The notes below the pieces were generated by a model, which was not told the DNA's origin, did not search any database, and saw nothing but the letters and a program-made list of their open reading frames with translations. Shown piece after piece: positions 51,681 through 58,874 of a DNA stretch of 64,000 nt. Each line of letters opens with the position of its first letter. Within the stretch, counting starts at the first letter, position 1. The stretch is taken from assembly GCF_018502625.1 (NCBI RefSeq), contig NZ_CP075566.1, positions 2,795,001-2,859,000 on the forward strand, read 5' to 3'. This DNA comes from Pseudomonas hormoni. GTDB taxonomy: Bacteria; Pseudomonadota; Gammaproteobacteria; Pseudomonadales; Pseudomonadaceae. The position numbers and the translations under genes are program-made.

Positions 51681-52301
51681 ATGTCTATCGCCGACAACCT
51701 TCTGGCTTTTACCTTCGCTGCCACGTTGCTGACACTGACGCCTGGGCTCGACACTGCGTTGGTCTTGAGAACCGCCACGGTGGAAGGCAAACAGCAGGCG
51801 CTTCGCGCTGCGTTGGGCATCAATGCGGGTTGCTTGTTGTGGGGCGCGGCCGTCGCCTTTGGTCTGGGCGCTTTGATTGCGGTCTCGGAACTGGCCTATG
51901 ACCTCTTGAAATACTGCGGCGCCGCTTACCTGGCGTGGCTTGGATTGAACATGCTGTTGCGCCCGCGCAGCGCTCTGTCGCCCGTCGAAGCGGGCGCGAC
52001 GCCTGCGGCCAACTGGTTCCTGAAGGGCATGACGGGGAATGTCCTCAACCCGAAGATCGGCATTTTCTACGTGTCTTTTCTCCCGCAGTTCATTCCGCAA
52101 GGACAGCCACTGGTTGCCTGGACATTTGGTCTTGTCAGCATCCATGTGGTGATCGGATTGATCTGGTCAACGATGCTGATTGCCGCGACTCGCCCACTCG
52201 CCGGCATTCTGAGGCGTGAAAAAGTGATCAAGTGGATGGATCGCACGACGGGCATGATCTTTGTTCTGTTTGCCGCTCGGTTGGCCTTTAGTAAACGTTG
52301 A
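51681..52301 (+). CDS. LysE/RhtB-family amino acid exporter
   Basis: The 206-residue inner-membrane protein has about six TM helices. Family signatures: LTLTPGLDTALVLRTATVEG near the N-terminus, ALGINAGCLLWGAAVAFGLGAL, and GMTGNVLNPKIGIFYVSFLPQF. It exports an amino acid or analogue, substrate unknown. It begins 34 bp after the preceding gene without a strong ribosome site. Confidence 0.92.
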   Translation: MSIADNLLAFTFAATLLTLTPGLDTALVLRTATVEGKQQALRAALGINAGCLLWGAAVAFGLGALIAVSELAYDLLKYCGAAYLAWLGLNMLLRPRSALSPVEAGATPAANWFLKGMTGNVLNPKIGIFYVSFLPQFIPQGQPLVAWTFGLVSIHVVIGLIWSTMLIAATRPLAGILRREKVIKWMDRTTGMIFVLFAARLAFSKR

Positions 52302-52345
52302 GGCGGCAAGCCGCCCGGGAACGAAACGTTAAGCGCAAAGGCCTT

Positions 52346-52476
52346 TGTGGCGAGCGAGCTTGCTCGCGCTGGGCTGCGTAGCGGCCCCAAAAATCTGGTA
52401 ACCATTGCAGATTTTTGTGAGTGCTACGCACTTAAGCGGGACGGTGCGGCGATCCGACAAGCTCCCTCGCCACAAA
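52346..52476. repeat. Composite REP-type element
   Basis: Left arm TGTGGCGAGCGAGCTTGCTC (from 52347) and right arm ending GACAAGCTCCCTCGCCACA (about 52475) are inverted. Between them GCTGCGTAGCGGCC...GTGCTACGCACTTAAGCGG and the internal AAAAATCTGG...CAGATTTTT form further stems. This is a longer element than the simple REP pairs. Confidence 0.75.
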
Positions 52477-52562
52477 GTTCTTGCTGGCCTGAAGATTGTC
52501 TTGTGTGAACAGCATTACGATGAAATCGGGCCTTGCCGGTTCAACCTCATCGTACCCGCTGT

Positions 52563-53960
52563 TTACAGATCGGTAATTTCCTTATGGCGCGGTACCAGCA
52601 GTTTCATCACGCTCCAGGCCACCAGATAAGCCACCGCACAGATGCCGAACATGATCATGTAGCCGGTGTGAATGTCGTTGATCGATTTGTAGTAGTCGAA
52701 CACCCAACCACCGACCTTGGTCATCACCACCCCGCCCATACCGCCGGCCAAGCCGCCAATGCCGACCACCGATGCGATGGATTTTTGCGGGAACATGTCG
52801 GACACGGTGGTGAAGATGTTGCACGACCACGCCTGATGCGCCGACGCGCCTACGCCAATCAACAGCACCGGCACCCAGAAACTGATGTAACCGAAGGGTT
52901 GCGCCAGCAGTACCAGCAGCGGGAAGAAAGCGATCACCAACATGGCTTTCATACGGCCGTCATACGGCGCATCGCCGCGAGCCATGAAGTAGCTGGGGAA
53001 CCAGCCGCCGCCGATGCTGCCCACCATGGTCATGCTGTACAACACAGCCAGCGGCCACACGATGGCCTGGCCTTTCATGCCGTATTGCGCCGACAGATAA
53101 GTCGGAAGCCAGAACAGGAAGAACCACCACACGCCGTCAGTCATGAATTTGCCGAAGGCAAAAGCCCAGGTCTGGCGGTAAGTCAGCAACTTGAACCACG
53201 ATACTTTTTTCTCGGCGACGCCCGGCTCCGGGGTAGCAACCACCTGCGCATCACTGCGGATGTAGGCCAGTTCCTGTGCCGAGAGACGTTTTTGCTGTTC
53301 GGGTTTTTCGTACAGCGCAATCCACACGGTCACCCAGACGAAGCCCAGCATGCCGATCACGATGAATGCCGCTTCCCAACCCCACAGGCCGGCAATCAGC
53401 GGTACGCAGATCGGCGCCAGGATCGCGCCCACGTTGGCGCCGGAGTTGAAGATACCGGTGGCGAAGGAGCGTTCCTTCTTCGGGAAGTATTCGGCAGTGG
53501 CCTTGATCGCAATCGGGAAGTTACCCGCTTCGCCTATCGCCAGCACGGCGCGCGACAGCATGAAGCCTGCGATCGACACCGGGATGACGGCCAGTCCGAA
53601 CGCGCCGCACACGGCCGCGATGCCCTCGCCCATCGGCACTGAAAAGGCATGCATCATGGCGCCGGTCGACCAGATACTGATCGCGATGATGTAGGCCTTC
53701 TTGGTGCCGATCTTGTCGACGAAACGGCCAGCAAACAGCATGGAAATCGCGTAGACAAACTGGAACACGGAAGCGATGTTGGCGTAGTCGCTGTTGCTCC
53801 AGCCGAATTGCGTAGACAAATCCGGCGCCAACAGGCTGAGCACCTGGCGGTCGAGGTAGTTGACGGTGGTTGCGAAAAACAACAGCGCACAGATCGTCCA
53901 GCGGTACTTGCCGACAGCCTGGCCGATTCGTTGCGGATTGATGGGCTCGTTCAGATTCAT
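52563..53960 (-). CDS. MFS transporter, anion:cation symporter type (ExuT/GudP-like)
   Basis: The 465-residue, 12-TM protein resembles hexuronate/glucarate transporters: VNYLDRQVLSLLAPDL, GRFVDKIGTKKAYIIAI, AIGEAGNFPIAIKATAEYFPKKERSFATGIFNSGANVGAIL. Substrate is likely a sugar acid. Upstream (54.2 and 54.4 kb) are TNGTACNA sites typical of FadR/UxuR-type GntR repressors, which commonly regulate hexuronate genes. No catabolic genes or GntR gene are adjacent. Confidence 0.9.
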   Translation of the reverse strand: MNLNEPINPQRIGQAVGKYRWTICALLFFATTVNYLDRQVLSLLAPDLSTQFGWSNSDYANIASVFQFVYAISMLFAGRFVDKIGTKKAYIIAISIWSTGAMMHAFSVPMGEGIAAVCGAFGLAVIPVSIAGFMLSRAVLAIGEAGNFPIAIKATAEYFPKKERSFATGIFNSGANVGAILAPICVPLIAGLWGWEAAFIVIGMLGFVWVTVWIALYEKPEQQKRLSAQELAYIRSDAQVVATPEPGVAEKKVSWFKLLTYRQTWAFAFGKFMTDGVWWFFLFWLPTYLSAQYGMKGQAIVWPLAVLYSMTMVGSIGGGWFPSYFMARGDAPYDGRMKAMLVIAFFPLLVLLAQPFGYISFWVPVLLIGVGASAHQAWSCNIFTTVSDMFPQKSIASVVGIGGLAGGMGGVVMTKVGGWVFDYYKSINDIHTGYMIMFGICAVAYLVAWSVMKLLVPRHKEITDL

Positions 53961-54457
53961 GGCATCACTTTATTATTGGATTATGGTGATGATCTCTCGG
54001 TTTCAAGCGAGATCACTTCTTACGCGCAGCACACCGCTCAGCGGCTCGCGTCAGACGAGTAGCACGTGTAGATCAGGGGGTTGGCGGAGCTGGCACAGAC
54101 AATGCGCAGGCAGTCAGGTCCGGACCATATGAAGCGGCATGCAGGGAGGCGAGAAAGCGGATTGAGTTCATGATGGGACCCGGTTTTTGTTTTTAGGGGT
54201 GTAACATCGTATGTCGTCGTACAACTGTGCCTTTTATAGCGAGTCCCCTACCCGGCTGTCAATCTGGAAAATTGCCGTTCGTCTCGGCGTCCACCCTCGC
54301 TGAAGTTTCGCTATCGGCCAAACGACGTGGGCCGAAGCAGCTCAATAGCCTTTAGCTTGAGCGAAATTGCCAGCAGATTTTTAATTTCAGATAGTCGTAC
54401 GACAACGCATGTCGCACGCTTAGATAGCCGATCTCGAAGAACCGGCTCAGAAGAGTC
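53961..54457. promoter_or_regulatory. 497-bp leader with two GntR-type operator-like sites
   Basis: TCGTACAA at 54217-54224 (in GTCGTCGTACAAC) and TCGTACGA at 54395-54402 (in the perfect palindrome GTCGTACGAC, 54394-54403) both match the TNGTACNA half-site pattern of FadR-subfamily GntR regulators. A 32-codon minus-strand ORF (54171 to 54073; MNSIRFLASLHAASYGPDL...) lies between them and the transporter gene; it lacks a good ribosome site and I do not call it. The minus strand reads from here into the MFS gene. Confidence 0.5.
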
Positions 54458-55441
54458 TCATTTGACCAGCCGTGTTTCCTTCGACGGCCTGTACCCGAAA
54501 TACGAGCTATAGCACTTGCTGAAATGACTCGGCGACACAAAACCACACGCCACCAGCACATCCACCTGGGACAGCTCCGTGTGCTGCAGCAGTCGACGCG
54601 CTTCGGTAATCCTCAGCTCCATGTAATAGCGCTGCGGCGTGGTGCCGAGTTGCTCCTTGAACAAACGCTCGAGTTGTCGACGAGATCGACCTGCGTACAC
54701 CGCCAGTTGCTCCAGCTCCAGCGGCTCTTCGAGGTTGGCGTCCATCAGCTTCACCACCTCGCGCAAGGGTGCGCTGACGCAGACATTTTCCGTCGGTTTG
54801 ATGCGCCGGTAGCGGGACTCTTCGAACGCGAGGATGTCTTCAATACCCTCGACGAGCGCCTTGTCGTGCAAGCCCTTGATCCAGTCCAGCGCCATGTGGA
54901 AAGCACCTGACGGACTGGATGCCGTGAGCCGGTCACGGTCGATGACAAAAGGCTCGCTGGTGACGTGCGTGGCCTTGGCAATTTCCGCGAGCGCGGGGCG
55001 ATGTTCGGGGTGAATCGCGCAACGGTAACTGTCGAGCAAACCGGCGATCCCGAGGAACCATGCGCCATTCCACAATCCGGCCAGGCTGACACCCTGGTCG
55101 GCGGCCGTTCTCAACAGACTGATCAACTCGTCAGTCGCCTTCAGCTCGGTTCTGTAGCCACCGCAAATGACCAGCAGATCGAGGTCGTGAACCACAGAGC
55201 AATCGATGCGTGCATCCGGCCGAATCACCAGCCCCAGGTCGCTGACGACCTCCCCGTCGCTCAAGCCGAACGTGCGGGACGAAAACAGTTTTGGTCGTAG
55301 CAGATTCGCGGTGACGATCGTATCCAGCGCCTGGGTAAAAGCAGGCAGCGAGAAATGTTCGAGCAGCAAAAAGCCTGTCCGTGTCGTTTGAACAGGCTCG
55401 TTGGGGTTGTCGTTCAGATAGCGAAGATTCTTCCCCTTCAT
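54458..55441 (-). CDS. GlxA/CdhR-type AraC-family regulator
   Basis: From ATG 55441 the product has 327 residues; a GTG at 55483 gives 341, and neither has an ideally spaced ribosome site. The N-terminal DJ-1/PfpI-like domain is LLLEHFSLPAFTQALDTIV and AGLWNGAWFLGIAGLL, with Asn replacing the usual Cys. The C-terminal AraC HTH is LAVYAGRSRRQLERLFKEQLG and VDVLVACGFVSPSHFSKCYSSYFGYRP. Such proteins control catabolism of carnitine, arginine or other quaternary amines. The target may be the divergent hydrolase gene. Confidence 0.88.
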   Translation of the reverse strand: MKGKNLRYLNDNPNEPVQTTRTGFLLLEHFSLPAFTQALDTIVTANLLRPKLFSSRTFGLSDGEVVSDLGLVIRPDARIDCSVVHDLDLLVICGGYRTELKATDELISLLRTAADQGVSLAGLWNGAWFLGIAGLLDSYRCAIHPEHRPALAEIAKATHVTSEPFVIDRDRLTASSPSGAFHMALDWIKGLHDKALVEGIEDILAFEESRYRRIKPTENVCVSAPLREVVKLMDANLEEPLELEQLAVYAGRSRRQLERLFKEQLGTTPQRYYMELRITEARRLLQHTELSQVDVLVACGFVSPSHFSKCYSSYFGYRPSKETRLVK

Positions 55442-55573
55442 GCCTCCGCTAAATTGGCGTCGTTCGATCAATGTTTTTGGCACTCGGTTGCGTTAACGGA
55501 CAGGGAGTCTGGTACATCAGGATATCGCAAAACGGTCTACGCTCCTCCCATCGGTTCCTCTGGAGACAGCGCC

Positions 55574-56479
55574 ATGATTCGCACCTTGCTGACGGCTTCC
55601 CTGCTCATGACTCTGAGCCTTCCGTCCCATGCTGGCGTGCCCTCCTTCCCCTCCTCGTTCCATACTCAGGACATCCCCGTAGAAGGCGCAAAAATCCACG
55701 TCCGCGTCGGCGGCAAGGGACCCGCCGTGGTGCTGTTGCATGGCTTCGGCGACACCGGCGACATGTGGGCGCCACTCGCGGCCGACCTGGCCAGGGATCA
55801 CACGGTCGTGGTGCCGGACCTGCGTGGCATGGGTTTGTCGTCGATCCCTGAAAACGGTTACGACAAGAAGACGCAAGCGGGCGACGTGCGTGCGGTGTTG
55901 GCCTCGCTGAGGATCGAACACTCGGTGGTCATCGGCCACGACATCGGCACCATGGTCGCCTTCGCCTACGCCTCGCGTTATCCGCAGCAAACCGATCGCC
56001 TGGTGGTGATGGATGCGCCGGTGCCGGGCATTCCGCCGTGGAACGACATTGTGCGTTCGCCGATGCTGTGGCACTTCGACTTCGGTGGCCCGGACGCCGA
56101 GCGGCTGGTGGCCGGGCGTGAGCGCATCTACCTGGACCGCTTCTGGAACGAGTTCGCCGGCGACCCCACCAAGGTGGACGAGGCAACCCGTCAGCACTAC
56201 GCCAAACTCTACGCCCGCCCCGGCGCGATGCATGCGGCGTTCGCGCAGTTCCGCAGCATTCGTCAGGATGCGGTGGATAACGAAGCGTCGATGAAGACGC
56301 GATTGACCATGCCGGTGCTGGCGGTGGGTGGGGAAAAATCCTTTGGCAACAACGAAGCCATCGTCATGCGCAACGCTGCGGACAACGTCACGGAAGTGGT
56401 GATTCCGGGGGCAGGACATTGGCTGATGGAGGAAGCGCCCAAGCAGACCATTCAAGCAATTCGCGACTTTTTGCAGTGA
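55574..56479 (+). CDS. Secreted epoxide hydrolase-like alpha/beta hydrolase (Cif-like)
   Basis: ATG 55574 starts a 301-residue precursor whose signal peptide ends LSLPSHA before GVPSF. HGFGDTGDMW forms the oxyanion region; the nucleophile elbow is VVIGHDIGTMVAFAYA, with Asp as nucleophile, as in epoxide hydrolases and dehalogenases. The acid/base pair includes GAGHWLMEE. The order HGFG, PDLRGMG, HDIG, DAPVPG, WHFDF, AGRERIYLDRF closely follows the P. aeruginosa virulence factor Cif, which opens epoxy fatty acids. A longer frame upstream (from 55355) is spurious. The regulator gene here is AraC-type, whereas cif is under a TetR regulator. Confidence 0.82.
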   Translation: MIRTLLTASLLMTLSLPSHAGVPSFPSSFHTQDIPVEGAKIHVRVGGKGPAVVLLHGFGDTGDMWAPLAADLARDHTVVVPDLRGMGLSSIPENGYDKKTQAGDVRAVLASLRIEHSVVIGHDIGTMVAFAYASRYPQQTDRLVVMDAPVPGIPPWNDIVRSPMLWHFDFGGPDAERLVAGRERIYLDRFWNEFAGDPTKVDEATRQHYAKLYARPGAMHAAFAQFRSIRQDAVDNEASMKTRLTMPVLAVGGEKSFGNNEAIVMRNAADNVTEVVIPGAGHWLMEEAPKQTIQAIRDFLQ

Positions 56480-56589
56480 CAGCCCGTAGCAGATCAAAAA
56501 CGAATGGAACCCCGCGCGTCATCGTGTTTTCGAAACTTTATCAGCGCTGCCCCCTGATCCGGCAAGGCGCCCTTGTAGAGGAAACCTCG

Positions 56590-57015
56590 ATGAACAGTAG
56601 AGTTCTGTTTCTGATCGCCAGTCTCAGCCCGACCCTGGTTTTCGCTGAAGGCTGCGACGTACTGACCCGCTCCCAAAGCCCTTCGGTGCCCGTGGTCGAA
56701 TCCCATAGCTGCTATGAGTACGAAGGCATGCCGGTAAACTCCATCGACTGGTCATGCAGCAATGAAAGCAAGGAAATGACGACCAGCACCAAGAAGAAGG
56801 TCGAACAGTGCGACGATCATTATCAGGCCACTTGCATCGCGACCTTGACTCAGGAGTCGCTGGCCAACCCTCATTCCACCAGTAAGGACAAGAACGCCAA
56901 GTCGCTTAACATTCCCGACAATGCCCAAGTGACGACGTATTACTACGACACCGAGCACTTGAGCCAGGTGAAGATCGATTGCGAGTCGGGTGGTGGGCAC
57001 TGGAAAGCGAAGTAA
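56590..57015 (+). CDS. Small secreted Cys-rich protein, function unknown
   Basis: The 141-residue precursor has a signal peptide (VLFLIASLSPTLVFA, cleavage before EGCDV) after GAGGAAACC. The mature protein has six cysteines (EGCDV, HSCYE, WSCSN, EQCDD, ATCIA, IDCES), suggesting three disulfides, and a Ser/Thr/Lys-rich middle. No family recognised. It sits 110 bp after the epoxide hydrolase gene in the same direction and could share its transcript. Confidence 0.65.
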   Translation: MNSRVLFLIASLSPTLVFAEGCDVLTRSQSPSVPVVESHSCYEYEGMPVNSIDWSCSNESKEMTTSTKKKVEQCDDHYQATCIATLTQESLANPHSTSKDKNAKSLNIPDNAQVTTYYYDTEHLSQVKIDCESGGGHWKAK

Positions 57016-57557
57016 TCAGCCAGGTTTTATTTCGTCGACCAAAACACTTTCCCTGCCAACTCGCAGCGGGACCTTTATAAAACACTTATGACTCCGAACA
57101 TAAAACATTATTGCGCCGCGACAATATACAGGCGTCACTTAAGTGACTATTACCCGCTATACTTCAGACAGCCGATGACTTACAGCGCAGCCCCGACGCT
57201 TATACGGCCGGAATAATTCACACGTCCCGACGAACGGATTACTATCACAATAAAATACATGAAAATCAGTACGTTATCTTTAAACAAACAACCACCAACA
57301 TCTGTACTGAAATTTCGAAAAACTATAAAAGACCGACCAAAAATTCAAAAGTTTCAAACTTTTTAATTTAATAAAAAAATACATATAACACTTTTAAATA
57401 CTGTTCTTCGATGCTAATAATCCGGCGTTCCGGGCTCCAGGCAACGCACTTTCTCACCTGAAGTGAACATCAGTTCACCTCACACGCCGATGACCCGACC
57501 TTAATTAAATTCAAATACCGCTAGCTTGCTCAAGTTCCAATAAAACCTGGGCCGCTG
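57016..57557 (+). promoter_or_regulatory. AT-rich leader of the wecB-nfr glycan locus
   Basis: About 540 bp without a gene. Bases ~57225-57420 are strongly AT-rich, unlike the flanks. They contain the perfect palindrome AAAAGTTTCAAACTTTT (57347-57363). Further on, GTGAACATCAGTTCAC (57463-57478) is a 6-bp inverted repeat inside a larger CACCTGAAGTGAAC...GTTCACCTCAC arrangement. Such AT-rich promoters attract MvaT/H-NS-type silencers in pseudomonads (family knowledge), and the second repeat is operator-like. The transcription start cannot be fixed by eye. Confidence 0.5.
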
Positions 57558-58832
57558 TTGTGTTGCGCACTAAAACTGCGCGAGGAAGGCATCATCGCTC
57601 GCCAAAATATTAAAATCCTTTCGATCTTCGGGACCCGTCCGGAAGCCATCAAGATGGCGCCGTTAGTCAAAGCCCTCGCCGCGGAACCGGGCATTGATTC
57701 GCAGATCTGCGTCACCGGCCAGCATCAAAGCATGCTGAAACAGGTGCTGGATCTGTTCGACCTCAAGGCTGATTACACCCTTGATGTGATGACGCCACAC
57801 CAGACGCTCAACTCGCTGACCGCGGCGTTATACGCAGCGATTGACCCAGTGCTGGAATCGACCCGCCCGGACCGGGTGCTGGTGCATGGCGACACCACCT
57901 CAGCCATGGTCGCCGCGATGGCGGCGTTTCATCGACGCATTCCGGTCGGCCACGTGGAGGCCGGGCTGCGAACCGGGGATATCTACAGCCCGTGGCCGGA
58001 AGAAATGAACCGTCGCTGCATCGACCTGGGCGCGGACATGCTATTCGCGCCGACCCACGAGTCGTGCCAGAACCTGCTCGACGAACGCCTGCAGGGTCGC
58101 ACCTTCGTGACCGGCAATACGGTGATCGACGCGTTGCAGATGACCGCGCGACGCATCGAGCAGGACGCCGACTTGCGGGCCAGCCTGGACCAGCAGTTTT
58201 CGTTCCTGCAGAGCGGCCGCAAAGTCCTGCTGGTCACCGGGCATCGTCGGGAAAACTTCGGCGAAGGCTTCCTCGATATCTGCAAGGCCCTGAGTCATCT
58301 GGCCCGGCGCGCGGATATCCAGATCGTCTATCCGGTGCATTTGAACCCCAATGTCATCGGCCCGGTCACCGAGCAACTGGGCGATCTGCCCAACGTGCAC
58401 CTGATCAAGCCGCTGGATTACCTGGCCTTCGTACGCCTGATGCAACGCGCCCACGTGATCCTCACTGACTCCGGTGGCGTGCAGGAAGAAGCGCCGTCAC
58501 TGGGCAAACCGGTGCTGGTCATGCGTGACGTAACGGAACGCCCGGAAGCGGTCGCGGCGGGCACGGTTCGCCTGGTTGGCACCTCACCGGACTCGATCAT
58601 CGCCGGCGTCAACGCGCTGTTCGATGACGATCTGCTGTGGCGTCGATGCTCCCAGGCAGCCAACCCTTACGGGGATGGCAAGGCCAGTTCGCGCATCGTC
58701 GACGCCCTGATGGGACGCCCGGTCGATGATTTCGTCGTGGCTCGCGTGCTGCCCAGGTTCCACCCGACCGCGGTTGCCATGCCCGAGCCACACCGGCCCG
58801 AAAAAAACCAACCGGCCTTCACCTCTCTATAA
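57558..58832 (+). CDS. wecB: UDP-N-acetylglucosamine 2-epimerase (non-hydrolysing)
   Basis: The enzyme converts UDP-GlcNAc to UDP-ManNAc in the cytosol. Conserved: SIFGTRPEAIKMAPLV, VTGQHQSML, VHGDTTSAM, GHVEAGLRTGD, PEEMNRR, FVTGNTVID, TGHRRENFG, YPVHLNPNV, LTDSGGVQEEAPSLGKPVLVMRDVTERPE. The start is odd: TTG 57558 opens a 424-residue frame, but the best ribosome site (GAGGAAGG, 57582-57589) points to ATC codons at 57591/57594, with no ATG, GTG or TTG nearby. The C-terminus has a ~35-residue extension (VLPRFHPTAVAMPEPHRPEK). It is the first gene of the glycan-secretion locus. Confidence 0.9.
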   Translation: MCCALKLREEGIIARQNIKILSIFGTRPEAIKMAPLVKALAAEPGIDSQICVTGQHQSMLKQVLDLFDLKADYTLDVMTPHQTLNSLTAALYAAIDPVLESTRPDRVLVHGDTTSAMVAAMAAFHRRIPVGHVEAGLRTGDIYSPWPEEMNRRCIDLGADMLFAPTHESCQNLLDERLQGRTFVTGNTVIDALQMTARRIEQDADLRASLDQQFSFLQSGRKVLLVTGHRRENFGEGFLDICKALSHLARRADIQIVYPVHLNPNVIGPVTEQLGDLPNVHLIKPLDYLAFVRLMQRAHVILTDSGGVQEEAPSLGKPVLVMRDVTERPEAVAAGTVRLVGTSPDSIIAGVNALFDDDLLWRRCSQAANPYGDGKASSRIVDALMGRPVDDFVVARVLPRFHPTAVAMPEPHRPEKNQPAFTSL

Positions 58833-58874
58833 ACCAAAAACGCTCCTCCCCTTATCAGCTCGAGATCTACCTGA

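Noticed and set aside
54073..54171. 32-codon minus-strand ORF in the MFS leader (MNSIRFLASLHAASYGPDL...)
   Set aside because: No convincing ribosome site and no recognisable similarity; kept only as a note in the leader entry.
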